From Blautia luti (GTDB lineage Bacteria; Bacillota; Clostridia; Lachnospirales; Lachnospiraceae): a DNA stretch of 64,000 bases. Positions 53,335-62,599 of this stretch are shown one piece after another. The stretch is from assembly GCF_033096465.1 (NCBI RefSeq), contig NZ_AP028156.1, forward strand, positions 3,304,501 through 3,368,500. Reading direction: 5' to 3'. The translations under genes and the position numbers were made by a program. Each line of letters begins with the position of its first letter. Positions within the stretch are counted from its first letter, which is position 1. The notes beneath the pieces are model-generated. The model had not been told where the DNA came from and did no database searches. It was given only the letters and a program-made list of their open reading frames with translations.

Positions 53335-54975
53335 TTAGATGTAATTTCCATCCTCTACATTCTGTATGGTAAACGCAGATTTCTTCTTCACGAAATCAAC
53401 TGCATCTTTTACAGTAATTCCGTCCGGCTGCCAGTTTGCATAGAAGTTATCCAGTCCTTTCAGCGTCTCGTCTTTCGCTGTATTTTCATCAAGAACAAGA
53501 AGTACGATCAGGCCGGCTGCTTTCAGATGGCGGACAGTCTCTGCGTAATTTTCGCTTGCTGCAGGATGGTAGAGGTAAGTGTGTCTTCCAAGTACAGTCA
53601 GTCCTTTTTCTACCTGTTCTGCGAAATCAAGAGTGATTCCTTCTTTGCCGATCGGGAATTCTACCACTACCGGGGTCTGGCCTTTCAGACCTGCGCGAAC
53701 CTGTTCGTCTACTTTACCGATCTGGGATTTATCCTGGGAAACCAATGTTTTTCTTACAACACCGCAGGCAGATGTCATATTTGTAACACGGTCGATGAGG
53801 ATGAGTTCACCCAGAGTTCTGTGTTTGTCGAATTCGTCTACTACGATCTTCTCAGAGAATTCCAGAGTGCAGGATGCGATTTCGTTTTTCTTTAAAGTAT
53901 AGGCGTTTTTCTTTTCGCCTGTATTTACGTCTACGGAATAATTAATTTTTGTAACAAGCCCCGGGATCATCTTTGTGCCAATCTTTACAAAGAAGTTCTT
54001 TCCGTCTGTGAGAGCGTTATCGTCCATCCAGAGGATGTCTGCTTCTACGGAATCTGTGAGGACTGCACCGGAATCAATCGTAAGCACGCATCCACGGGAA
54101 ACGTCTACTTCTCTGTCAAGCTGGATGGTTACAGGCTGTCCCTGTACTGCTTCTTCTGCTTCTTTGTCACCGACAAGGATACTCTTTACATGCGCTTCTT
54201 CTTTGCTTGGAAGAGTTGTCACAAGGTCACCGACTTTAATGGTTCCATTCTCGATCTGGCCCTGAAACCCACGGAACTCATGGTTCGGTCTGCAGACTCT
54301 CTGTACCGGCATGCAGAAACCTTTTTCTGTGTCTTCTTTGATGTCTACGGTTTCCAGATATGTCAGAAGTGCTTCGCCTGTGTACCATAGCATATTGTCC
54401 GATTTAGTTGTAACGTTGTCACCTTCTGTAGCAGATACCGGAATGATAGTTACATTTTCCAGTTTCAGTTCATCGATCAGACCTGCGATCTGGTTCTCGA
54501 TCTCGCGGAAACGTTTCTCATCGTAACCAATCAGATCCATTTTATTTACTGCAAATACGAAGTAGCGGATTCCCATCAGTGCACAGATTCTTGCATGACG
54601 TCTTGTCTGCACCAGTACGCCCTGAGAAGCATCTACCAGAATAACTGCCAGGTCTGCAAAAGATGCGCCCACTGCCATGTTTCTGGTATATTCTTCATGG
54701 CCTGGTGTATCAGCTACGATAAAACTGCGGTTGTCTGTTGTAAAATAGCGGTATGCAACGTCAATAGTGATACCCTGCTCACGTTCTGCCATCAGACCAT
54801 CCAGAAGAAGGGAATAGTCAATGGCGCCGCCTCTGCTTCCTACCTTGGAATCCAGCTCCAGAGCTTTTTCCTGGTCTGCATAGAGAAGCTTTGCATCATA
54901 AAGAATATGTCCGATCAGAGTGGATTTTCCATCGTCCACACTTCCGCATGTAATAAATTTCAATAATCCTTTCAT
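53335..54975 (-). CDS. cysN: sulfate adenylyltransferase GTPase subunit with a degenerate APS-kinase-like tail
   Basis: 546 residues. The GTPase domain has CGSVDDGKST (11-19), GITIDVAYRYF, ADTPGHEEY (88-96) and NKMD (144-147); two beta-barrel domains follow to about residue 410. CysN uses GTP hydrolysis to drive formation of APS by CysD. Residues ~433-546 resemble an APS kinase (LTVLGRHTYL, and LKAAGLIVLLVL for the usual DAGLIVL), but the P-loop is replaced by FPIGKEGITLDF and about 60 residues are missing, so no kinase activity is expected. A CysNC fusion that lost its kinase fits a route that reduces APS directly. It follows cysD by one base. Confidence 0.93.
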   Translation of the reverse strand: MKGLLKFITCGSVDDGKSTLIGHILYDAKLLYADQEKALELDSKVGSRGGAIDYSLLLDGLMAEREQGITIDVAYRYFTTDNRSFIVADTPGHEEYTRNMAVGASFADLAVILVDASQGVLVQTRRHARICALMGIRYFVFAVNKMDLIGYDEKRFREIENQIAGLIDELKLENVTIIPVSATEGDNVTTKSDNMLWYTGEALLTYLETVDIKEDTEKGFCMPVQRVCRPNHEFRGFQGQIENGTIKVGDLVTTLPSKEEAHVKSILVGDKEAEEAVQGQPVTIQLDREVDVSRGCVLTIDSGAVLTDSVEADILWMDDNALTDGKNFFVKIGTKMIPGLVTKINYSVDVNTGEKKNAYTLKKNEIASCTLEFSEKIVVDEFDKHRTLGELILIDRVTNMTSACGVVRKTLVSQDKSQIGKVDEQVRAGLKGQTPVVVEFPIGKEGITLDFAEQVEKGLTVLGRHTYLYHPAASENYAETVRHLKAAGLIVLLVLDENTAKDETLKGLDNFYANWQPDGITVKDAVDFVKKKSAFTIQNVEDGNYI

Positions 54976-54976
54976 C

Positions 54977-55876
54977 CTAGAAATACCCCTCTCTCTTTCT
55001 TCTCTCCATGCTGCCTGCTGCCTCGTGGTCGATCACACGGCTGGTACGTTCGGAGGAAACAGCACTTAATGTCTCATCAATGATTTCGTCCAGTGTATCT
55101 GCATCAGATTCGATGCCGCCTGTAAGCGGATAGCATCCAAGAGTACGGAATCTGACTTTTTTGTACTCGATTTTTTCATCTGGACGGAGTTTTAATCTAT
55201 CGTCGTCTACCATAATAATATTACCGTCTCTGTAGATAACCGGTCTTTCTTTTGCAAAATATAATGGCACGATTTCGATGTTTTCACGCTGAATGTACTG
55301 CCAGATGTCTTTCTCTGTCCAGTTGGAGATTGGGAAAACTCGCATGCTTTCACCTTTCTGGATCTTGGTGTTGTAGAGTTTCCACATTTCCGGGCGCTGG
55401 TTCTTCGGGTCCCATGCCTGAGCTGCGTTACGGAAAGAGAAGATTCTTTCTTTTGCTCTGGATTTCTCCTCATCACGACGGCCGCCGCCGAATGCTGCAG
55501 TGAATCCGTATTTGGTAAGGGCCTGTTTTAATGCCTGGGTTTTCATGATGTCGGTGTATGCGGAACCGTTGTCAAATGGGTTGATCCCTGCTTTTACACC
55601 TTCTTTGTTGGTGTAGACTAGCATGTCGATGCCGTTTTCTTTGGCGATCCTGTCACGGAATTCGATCATTTCGTGGAATTTCCAGGTGGTGTCGATATGC
55701 AGGAACGGGAACGGCGGCTTCTCCGGATAGAATGCTTTCAGCGCCAGATGGAGCATAACGGAGCTGTCCTTTCCTATAGAATAGAGCATAACCGGCTTTT
55801 CACACTCGGCTGCTACTTCTCGCATAATATAAATTGCTTCTGCTTCAAGCTCATCAAGATGAGATAAGTTACTCAT
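54977..55876 (-). CDS. cysD: sulfate adenylyltransferase subunit 2
   Basis: 299 residues of the PAPS reductase/N-type ATP pyrophosphatase fold. The PP-loop is [13 protein letters not shown], with the family segments [17 protein letters not shown] and [15 protein letters not shown], and the C-terminus [22 protein letters not shown]. It adenylates sulfate to APS together with CysN. It lies 117 bases downstream of the AprB-like gene; that gap has no recognised element. Confidence 0.97.
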   Translation of the reverse strand: MSNLSHLDELEAEAIYIMREVAAECEKPVMLYSIGKDSSVMLHLALKAFYPEKPPFPFLHIDTTWKFHEMIEFRDRIAKENGIDMLVYTNKEGVKAGINPFDNGSAYTDIMKTQALKQALTKYGFTAAFGGGRRDEEKSRAKERIFSFRNAAQAWDPKNQRPEMWKLYNTKIQKGESMRVFPISNWTEKDIWQYIQRENIEIVPLYFAKERPVIYRDGNIIMVDDDRLKLRPDEKIEYKKVRFRTLGCYPLTGGIESDADTLDEIIDETLSAVSSERTSRVIDHEAAGSMERRKREGYF

Positions 55877-55993
55877 TGCATTATCCTCCTCTGTTTGTTG
55901 ATTTATCGTAAAGTCCGGCAGTCTGTTCTGCTATCTGACTGATAAACTGCCAGAACATTTCATGCCATTCTCATCGAAAACTTTTTTATAACG

Positions 55994-56308
55994 TTAATAT
56001 TTGTTTGCATCCTTCTTATTGACCTGAATGGTAATCTTCGTGCCGTCTGGCTTCTCTACTGTCCAGGTGGAAATATCAGGTTTCTCTGACACGATCATGC
56101 TTGCGCCTCTGCCTCCCACATCGGCTCCAAGAAAGAAGCGGATGGCGTCGCGGCTGCATTCTTTGATACAGGATGTGCATCCCCAGCAGTCTCTGACCTG
56201 GCGGATAAAGGCTTTACCGTCTTTGTCCTTTTTGATCAGGTTTCCGGGACAGGCTTCGATACATCTGCCGCATCCTACACATTTACTTTTCTGAATCCGA
56301 ATGCTCAT
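55994..56308 (-). CDS. AprB-like ferredoxin subunit of APS reductase
   Basis: 104 residues with two 4Fe-4S cluster motifs: CVGCGRCIEACP (Cys10-Cys20) and CWGCTSCIKEC (Cys41-Cys51). The C-terminal tail STWTVEKPDGTKITIQV is characteristic of AprB. It is shorter than dissimilatory AprB, as in the assimilatory Clostridia type. It feeds electrons to the flavoprotein encoded just upstream; its ATG overlaps that gene's stop (ATGA). Confidence 0.9.
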   Translation of the reverse strand: MSIRIQKSKCVGCGRCIEACPGNLIKKDKDGKAFIRQVRDCWGCTSCIKECSRDAIRFFLGADVGGRGASMIVSEKPDISTWTVEKPDGTKITIQVNKKDANKY

Positions 56309-58107
56309 CTTTCACCTGCTCCTTTCGCTGCTGTATTTTGTGATATTTTTGAATCTGCTGTCTGTAAATCTGTTGTATCTTTGTGCTGTATTCCGAACGC
56401 TGCTGTCTGACTATCAGCGGTTTCTTTTGTAATTAAATCACGATACAGGATTTTTATCTCGCCGTTTTCCATGCGGGAGTTTACATATTTCATCCAGTCT
56501 TCACTCTGTTCCGGGTAATCTGTGTTCTCTCCGAAGCTGTGCCATCTGGTCTCTTTTCTGGCTGCCAGATGTGCGATAACTGCACGGCATACGATCAGTC
56601 GTTCGCGAAGTTCGTAGATCTGCATCAGTTCATAGGTATCGGCTGCTGCCAGAGTATCTACCACCGGGAGAAGTGCGGCGATCTTTTCCTCTGCTTTTGC
56701 AAGGCTTGTCTCGCTGTATCTGTAGTCTGTGCCGATTCCGCCGGCGTACTGATCCATGATCTTCTGCATGGCCTCTTCCAGCTGTTCTGCATTCATCAGG
56801 GAACGAACGGCACTTAAGTGAGCTTCGTATTCTGCTTTCTTGGCTGCTGCAGTGCCGGATAATTCCTGATCTTTTACTTCTCCTGAAGTTTCTGTATTTC
56901 CAGAAGTTTTTGCACCACTCAGATATTCCAGAATCGCCTCTGCCGCGATCTCACCTTCTGCCAGTGCACCGGTTACATATTTCTGCGGGCAGCCACCTGC
57001 TACGTCCCCAGCGGCATATAAGCCCTCGATGGTTGTAGCTCTGTTATTATCTATCCAGTAACCGCTGGCTGTATGACCGCCTACAATATACGGCTCCGTA
57101 CCCTCGATCTCTATGTTTTCTTCAGATGGACCTTTTCCTGCTTCCATCCATTTCAGTGTCTGGGACGGTGCCATGTTCAGGTAAGCTTTATAAAGATCCT
57201 GCTCCTGTTCTTTGGAAATGCCTTCTGTTTTGAGGTAGCACGGACCGTTTCCTTTTCTGTTCTCCATGACTGTACCGTAAACTCGCTGGGAAGTTGTCAG
57301 TCCATATTTCGTCTCGTAAATATCTCCATGTGCATTGACCTGTCTGGCTCCTACGCCCTGGGCGATCGTTCCTGTGGGAGCAATAGTGTCCTTACATCTC
57401 AATGCGATGAAACGCATCTCAAAAGTCGTCATCTCTGCACCGGAAAGAAGTCCCATCGCGTATCCTGCGCCTGTGTTAAATGGTGGATACCACATTTTAT
57501 GTCTGGAGAATCCCGGGTTGTTTGGTCTGTAAAGTCCGGCCGCACCACCTGTTGCACAAAGGACTGCTTCTGCGTCGATATCATAGAAGATTTCTTCGTT
57601 TACGCTAAATCCTACAGCTCCGGTGATCTTTCCGTTTTCTGTTTTATAATCTGTAATGTTTACATGATTGAGAACTGTAACATTCTCCTGCTCAGCTGCT
57701 GCTTTTGCAAGGATTGGTTTCATGTTCTCGCCGTTGATCTTGATGTTTCGGTTTCCTCTGGCAACGTATTTACCATTCTCATCTTTCAGAATGACCAGAC
57801 CCAGATCTTCCATTACCTTTGTCACATGATTTAATCGCTCTGACATGGTGAGAAGAAGATCTTCTCTTACGATTCCGTGGGCATCCTTTTTGGCATAGTC
57901 TACATAATCCTGTGGTACTCTGCCCTCTGTGATATATGCATTTAATGCGTTGACACCTGCTGCCAGGCATCCGCTTCGCTTAATGTTTGCTTTCTCTGCG
58001 ATCAGCACTTTTTTATCGCTTTTCTGTCCAATCACGTAAGCTGCGAAACATCCTGCCGTACCGCCACCGATAATCAACACATCTGTTTTGATTCTCTCTG
58101 TTCTCAT
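56305..58107 (-). CDS. AprA-like flavoprotein subunit of APS reductase
   Basis: 600 residues from ATG 58107, after CCGGAGGAAAG. The frame is open 17 codons further upstream without a ribosome-binding site. FAD-binding motifs are VLIIGGGTAGCFAAY and GLYAAGDVAGG. The stretch NNPGFSRHKMWYPPFNTGAGYAMG and MRFIALRCKDTIAPTGT match AprA rather than fumarate reductase. It reduces adenylylsulfate to sulfite and AMP. The C-terminal part has a variable linker and a helical domain. Genes for sulfite reductase are not in the window. Confidence 0.9.
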   Translation of the reverse strand: MRTERIKTDVLIIGGGTAGCFAAYVIGQKSDKKVLIAEKANIKRSGCLAAGVNALNAYITEGRVPQDYVDYAKKDAHGIVREDLLLTMSERLNHVTKVMEDLGLVILKDENGKYVARGNRNIKINGENMKPILAKAAAEQENVTVLNHVNITDYKTENGKITGAVGFSVNEEIFYDIDAEAVLCATGGAAGLYRPNNPGFSRHKMWYPPFNTGAGYAMGLLSGAEMTTFEMRFIALRCKDTIAPTGTIAQGVGARQVNAHGDIYETKYGLTTSQRVYGTVMENRKGNGPCYLKTEGISKEQEQDLYKAYLNMAPSQTLKWMEAGKGPSEENIEIEGTEPYIVGGHTASGYWIDNNRATTIEGLYAAGDVAGGCPQKYVTGALAEGEIAAEAILEYLSGAKTSGNTETSGEVKDQELSGTAAAKKAEYEAHLSAVRSLMNAEQLEEAMQKIMDQYAGGIGTDYRYSETSLAKAEEKIAALLPVVDTLAAADTYELMQIYELRERLIVCRAVIAHLAARKETRWHSFGENTDYPEQSEDWMKYVNSRMENGEIKILYRDLITKETADSQTAAFGIQHKDTTDLQTADSKISQNTAAKGAGER

Positions 58108-58206
58108 ACTCTTTCCTCCGGAAGTATGTATCCTGTTTATTTTCGATTTTATCATCAATCCGATTCCGTTGGATTAATGCCAGGTAAAATTCAGGTAAAA
58201 TATGGT

Positions 58207-59265
58207 TTAGATAATTACGAAGTCATCTCTTACAGCTTCATTCTCAATCAACTGTACCGTATCGCCACGCAATGCAAAAATCCTGTACAGGAACACATTG
58301 ACCGTTTCCCCTTCGTGGATATCTGCTTTCTCAAGGCTTCTTCTGGCGGTTACTATGGAATCATTGACTCTTACCTGAAGTTCCAGGTTATCTCCTCTGA
58401 AGGAAACCCGTTCAACAACTCCCTGCGATACGGATGTTCTGAACTTCTCTACCTCATCCAGTTTGGAAACTTTTACGAATTCCGGGCGGACAATGATCTT
58501 GTCTGCGCTTTCTGCCTGAGTGAAAGTGTGGAAATCATCTGCATTCTTTAATACAGACGGCTGTCCGAAGAAAGATGCGGTAAAAGCTGTCTCCGGATTT
58601 CTGTAAACTTCTACAGGTGTTCCCTTCTGTTCAATCCGCCCTGCATTTGTGATGATGATCTCATCTGCCACTTCAATGGCTTCATCCTGATCGTGAGTAA
58701 CAAAGATACTGGTGATTCCCAGTTTCTCAATCATCTCTTTTAACCAGCTTCGCAGCTCCTGGCGGATTTTTGCATCAATGGCTGCGAATGGTTCATCCAG
58801 AAGCAGTACCTGTGGATTCGGAGCAAGAGCTCTGGCGAAAGCCACTCTCTGTCTCTGTCCACCGGACAACTGACTGGGATATCTTTTCTCCAGTCCTTCC
58901 AGTCCTACCAGCTTTACCAGTTCTCTGACTCTGGCATCGATCGTCTTTTTATCTACTTTCTGAACTTTCAGACCGAATGCCACGTTGTCGTAGACGGTCA
59001 TGTAACGAAACAGTGCATAATTCTGAAATACAAATCCAATCCCGCGTTCACTTGCAGGAACATCGTTGACTACTTTTCCATTAATAATGATCTCGCCGCT
59101 GTCCGGAGTTTCCAGACCTGCAATCATTCGAAGAATGGTTGTTTTTCCGCTTCCACTTGGTCCCAGCAGGCCGATCAGCTTGCCTTTTTCGATACCGAAA
59201 TTCACATTCTTTGATGCCTGGTAGGAACCATAGGTCTTGTTTATATTTTTTAACTCTACATACAT
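58207..59265 (-). CDS. cysA: sulfate/thiosulfate ABC importer ATPase
   Basis: 352 residues with Walker A GPSGSGKTT, signature LSGGQRQRVAFARAL, Walker B VLLLDEPFAAID and switch histidine FVTHDQDEAIEVA. The C-terminal TOBE-like domain is as in CysA. It powers uptake through CysT/CysW. The start is one base after the cysW stop. Confidence 0.96.
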   Translation of the reverse strand: MYVELKNINKTYGSYQASKNVNFGIEKGKLIGLLGPSGSGKTTILRMIAGLETPDSGEIIINGKVVNDVPASERGIGFVFQNYALFRYMTVYDNVAFGLKVQKVDKKTIDARVRELVKLVGLEGLEKRYPSQLSGGQRQRVAFARALAPNPQVLLLDEPFAAIDAKIRQELRSWLKEMIEKLGITSIFVTHDQDEAIEVADEIIITNAGRIEQKGTPVEVYRNPETAFTASFFGQPSVLKNADDFHTFTQAESADKIIVRPEFVKVSKLDEVEKFRTSVSQGVVERVSFRGDNLELQVRVNDSIVTARRSLEKADIHEGETVNVFLYRIFALRGDTVQLIENEAVRDDFVII

Positions 59266-59266
59266 A

Positions 59267-60091
59267 TCAGGCTTCCTTCTTTCCTTTGTATTCGATCACG
59301 CTTCGGACCACCAGGATAATTACTGCCATGATCACCAGCAGTGAAGATACGGCAAATGCCGGAACATACTGAAACTCATTAAATAAAATCTCTACATGAA
59401 GAGGAAGTGTATTGGTCTTTCCTCTCAAATGTCCGGAAAGGACGGACACTGCGCCAAACTCTCCCATCGCTCTCGCTGTACAGAGTACGATGCCGTAAAG
59501 CAATGCCCATTTAATATGAGGAAATGTAATCTTCCAGAAGATGGTCCATCCGCCGGCTCCCATGAGAGCTGCAGCTTCTTCCTCATCCGTTCCTTCTGCT
59601 TCCAGAACCGGAATCAGTTCTCTGGAAATAAAAGGAAATGTTACAAATACAGTTGCAATGATGATTCCCGGTACAGAGAATACAACTTTAATTCCAAATT
59701 TCAAAAGAAAAAAGTAGACGGGACTCTGTCGTCCGAAAATCAGGAGAAAGATCAGACCTGCAATGACCGGCGAGATTGTAACCGGAAGATCGATCAGTGT
59801 GGTCAGCAGTTTTTTGCCCTTAAACTGAAACTTGGTCAGCGCCCAGGCTGCGAAGATACCGAAGATGGTATTGAAGATAACTGCGAAAAGTGTTGCTTTC
59901 ACAGTGAGGAGAAGTGCTTTGATGGTGTACTCGTCTGTCACCGCAGCCACGTATACTTTCCATCCGCTTCGAAGCGCTTCTGTAATTACTGTGATCAGCG
60001 GGAGGAGGAGCATTACTGCCAGAAATATTACGCTGATCCCGATCAGTAGCCATTTTGTGATTTTCTCTGAAGTCTTTCCATTGTTGTCCAT
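59267..60091 (-). CDS. cysW: sulfate ABC transporter permease CysW
   Basis: 274 residues with six membrane spans and the EAA loop EAEGTDEEEAAALMGAGGWTIF that docks CysA; the C-terminus carries FGAVSVLSGHLRGKTNTLPL, a CysW signature. It forms the channel with CysT, whose stop overlaps its start by one base (TGATG). Confidence 0.95.
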   Translation of the reverse strand: MDNNGKTSEKITKWLLIGISVIFLAVMLLLPLITVITEALRSGWKVYVAAVTDEYTIKALLLTVKATLFAVIFNTIFGIFAAWALTKFQFKGKKLLTTLIDLPVTISPVIAGLIFLLIFGRQSPVYFFLLKFGIKVVFSVPGIIIATVFVTFPFISRELIPVLEAEGTDEEEAAALMGAGGWTIFWKITFPHIKWALLYGIVLCTARAMGEFGAVSVLSGHLRGKTNTLPLHVEILFNEFQYVPAFAVSSLLVIMAVIILVVRSVIEYKGKKEA

Positions 60092-60927
60092 CAGGCATTT
60101 CCTCCTCTTAAGATTCTTGCGTTTCTCTGCTGGATCATACTGTTGAGGAACAGTATGAAAAATGAAACCGCCAGCATTACCAGCGCGATGGCTGTTGCAC
60201 TGGAATAATCAAATTCCTGAAGTTCTGACATAATGATCAGCGGTGTGATCTCTGTGTAATACGGTTTATTTCCTGCGATAAATACGATGCTTCCGTATTC
60301 ACCGAGACATCTGCCAAAAGCAAGTCCGGTTCCTGCAAAAATCGCAGGTTTCAGTTCCGGGAAAATAACTTTCCAGAAGATTGTGGATTTCTTTGCTCCC
60401 AGTACTCCGGCTGCTTCGCTACAGGAGTTGTCCATTTTCTCCAGAACCGGCTGTACGCTTCTTACAACAAACGGGATTCCTACGAAGATCATGGCAACTG
60501 TGATGCCGATCCTTGTGTATGCGATCTTGATACCAAATCTGGCAAAGAAGCTGCCTACCATGCCGGAATCAGATGTTAAGGATGTAAGTGCGATACCGGC
60601 TACCGCGGTTGGAAGTGCGAAAGGAAGTTCGATCATTCCGTCCATGATTCGTTTGCCTGGGAATTCGTATCTCACAAGCACCCATGCAAGGATGATTCCC
60701 ATAATGCCGTTAATTACTGCTGCTGCGAAAGCAGATATGAAGCTGGTGTAAAAGGATGCCAGTACTCTGGCTCTTGTGATGGTTTCAATGAAATCTCTGA
60801 AGCTGAGCTTCGCTGTATAAATCACAAGACTTGCAAGGGGGATCAGAACCACCAGACTTAATATGGAAATGGTAATTCCCATAGAGAGTCCGAATCCTGG
60901 AATCACTGGTTTGTTTCTTTTTTTCAT
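60091..60927 (-). CDS. cysT: sulfate ABC transporter permease CysT
   Basis: 278 residues from ATG 60927 after GAGGTGG; a TTG two codons earlier is less likely. Six membrane spans, the motif LPFALPTAVAGIALTSL, an EAA loop (NSCSEAAGVLGAKKSTIFWKV) and the CysT/U signature CLGEYGSIVFIAGNKPYYTE are present. It is preceded by the sulfate-binding protein gene after about 120 bases. Confidence 0.95.
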   Translation of the reverse strand: MKKRNKPVIPGFGLSMGITISILSLVVLIPLASLVIYTAKLSFRDFIETITRARVLASFYTSFISAFAAAVINGIMGIILAWVLVRYEFPGKRIMDGMIELPFALPTAVAGIALTSLTSDSGMVGSFFARFGIKIAYTRIGITVAMIFVGIPFVVRSVQPVLEKMDNSCSEAAGVLGAKKSTIFWKVIFPELKPAIFAGTGLAFGRCLGEYGSIVFIAGNKPYYTEITPLIIMSELQEFDYSSATAIALVMLAVSFFILFLNSMIQQRNARILRGGNA

Positions 60928-61045
60928 AATCAATTACCACCTCTCTGTCTCGTATGTTCTGGTCGTGTTATCTTCGTGCTCTATTTTGCGCCCCGTTATT
61001 ATGGGTCGATAGTTTCCGCATCCTGGATCATGGTTGCATCTGTTT

Positions 61046-62044
61046 TTATCGCTCGTAAATCTCATCAAAGATTCCGCCATCCCCGAAGTGCTTTTTCTGC
61101 ACCTCATCCCATCCGCCATATTCACTGATGTTTACCAGGTCTACGCTCAGATCAAACACATCGCTATGTTCTTTCAGGATTTTCTCATTGGTCGGGCGGA
61201 AGTAATTCTCTGCTTCAATTTCCTGTGCTTCGTCAGAATAGAGATAGTTTAAATACTCTGTCGCCACTTCTCTTGTATCTCTGTAATCCACTACCTCATC
61301 TACCACCGCTACAGTCGGCTGTGCCAAAATGCTGACGCTCGGAGTAACGATCTCGTACTCATCCGGGTAGTCACGCATGGAAAGATAGGCTTCGTTTTCC
61401 CATGCTACCAACACATCGCCCTGTCCGTTCTCTACGAATGAAGTAGTTGCACCTCTCGCACCGGAATCCAGAACTACTACATTCTGATAGAGCTTCTTGA
61501 TGAAATCTTTGATCTGGATCTCGTCTCCGTTGTATTTCTTATCTGCATAAGCCCATGCTGCCATGTAGTTCCATCTGGCTCCACCGGAAGTCTTCGGGTT
61601 GGGAGTTACCACTCCTACGCCCTCTTTCGTCAGATCATCCCAGTCCTGAATGTTTTTGGGATTTCCTTTCTTAACCAGAAATACGATGGTGGATGTATAC
61701 GGGGAACTGTCATTGTCAAAGTTATCTATCCATCCCGCCTTGATCAGTCCTGCGTTCTCTATGGATTCAATATCGTATTCCAGTGCCAGTGTTACCACAT
61801 CTGCATCCAGTCCGTTGGCTACCTCCAGTGCCTGTTTTCCGGAACCGCCGTGAGACTGTGTAACTTCCACATCTTCTCCGGTTTTCTCTTTCCAATGTTT
61901 TTCAAATATTTTGTTGTACTGTTCAAACATCTCTCTGGTTGGATCATAGGAAACGTTTGTAATAGAAACGGTTTTCCCAAACGCCTGTACCGGTGTCAGC
62001 GCCAGCACTGCTGCCAGACCGAATGCAAATATTTTTTTGATCAT
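61046..62044 (-). CDS. sbp: sulfate/thiosulfate-binding protein
   Basis: 332 residues with a signal sequence (IFAFGLAAVLALTPVQAFG) and the Sbp/CysP core: VSYDPTREMFEQYNKIFEKH, SHGGSGKQALEVANGL, ADVVTLALEYDI and the C-terminal NYFRPTNEKIL. It binds sulfate outside the membrane and hands it to CysTW. There is no cysteine in or after the signal sequence, so no lipid anchor, unlike most Gram-positive binding proteins. The ATG has CAGGAGATG upstream. Confidence 0.95.
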   Translation of the reverse strand: MIKKIFAFGLAAVLALTPVQAFGKTVSITNVSYDPTREMFEQYNKIFEKHWKEKTGEDVEVTQSHGGSGKQALEVANGLDADVVTLALEYDIESIENAGLIKAGWIDNFDNDSSPYTSTIVFLVKKGNPKNIQDWDDLTKEGVGVVTPNPKTSGGARWNYMAAWAYADKKYNGDEIQIKDFIKKLYQNVVVLDSGARGATTSFVENGQGDVLVAWENEAYLSMRDYPDEYEIVTPSVSILAQPTVAVVDEVVDYRDTREVATEYLNYLYSDEAQEIEAENYFRPTNEKILKEHSDVFDLSVDLVNISEYGGWDEVQKKHFGDGGIFDEIYER

Positions 62045-62172
62045 GTTTCATCTCCTGAGTATTCACATAACATTTTTCTCTTTTGCTGATTTATGTCTTT
62101 ATACTCTGTCTTTGCTGTTTTTAACTGTTCAGCATCGTCTTCATTGGCAGCCGAACAGTCGTCTTTATCTTT
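62045..62172 (-). other. gap between JAMM protease and sulfate-binding protein genes
   Basis: 128 bases with one hairpin (ACTGTTC/GAACAGT, about 62128-62160) without a U-run. No promoter, SAM riboswitch or T-box was recognised, so the operon probably reads through. Confidence 0.4.
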
Positions 62173-62586
62173 TTATACTAATACAAGTTCTTCTTTCTCA
62201 GATTCTGTTCCTTCTATATGGAAGGAATTCAGAACCGGGTTCTCATTGTCCATGAGAGAAAGGATCATGTAGCTTGCTGTACTGTCGTATGCCAGTCTCT
62301 TGTCTTCTTCAGATGGCCTGGAAGGGCTTTCCGGGTGGGAATGCCAGTTTCCGAGAGGTACCAGACCGTTGGCACGCATGTCTTTTACTGCTGTAAGCTG
62401 TTCTTTCGGATCCAGAGAAAAATGTTCATTGGAATGGTCAATGTTTGTCAGGCAGTAAACTTTCTCGATGGATTTGTTATTGCCGTCTTTTTTTCCGGCG
62501 ATCAGTCCGCAGGCTTCTTCCGGTAGATTTTCTCTGGCATGCTTTAAGATTATTTCATAGTCATTTTTTGACATTGTGATCATCAT
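62173..62586 (-). CDS. JAMM/MPN+ metalloprotease of a sulfur-carrier system
   Basis: 137 residues from ATG 62586 (AAAGGAGTT upstream). The full JAMM zinc-protease signature is present: Glu24 in LPEEACGLIAG, then WHSHPESPSRPSEED with His82, His84, Ser92 and Asp95 (HxHx7SxxD). Prokaryotic JAMM proteins next to ThiS/MoaD and ThiF homologues (for example Mec+, QbsD, HcyD) cut off residues after the carrier's Gly-Gly or release a sulfur-loaded amino acid. The carrier two genes upstream ends in Gly-Gly-Gly-Arg, a plausible substrate. Confidence 0.9.
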   Translation of the reverse strand: MMITMSKNDYEIILKHARENLPEEACGLIAGKKDGNNKSIEKVYCLTNIDHSNEHFSLDPKEQLTAVKDMRANGLVPLGNWHSHPESPSRPSEEDKRLAYDSTASYMILSLMDNENPVLNSFHIEGTESEKEELVLV

Positions 62587-62599
62587 GTTTCTAACTCCT

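Noticed and set aside
60934..61125. 63-codon frame between sbp and cysT
   Set aside because: It overlaps the 3' end of sbp in another frame, has no ribosome-binding site and an unstructured, Arg/Thr-rich composition.
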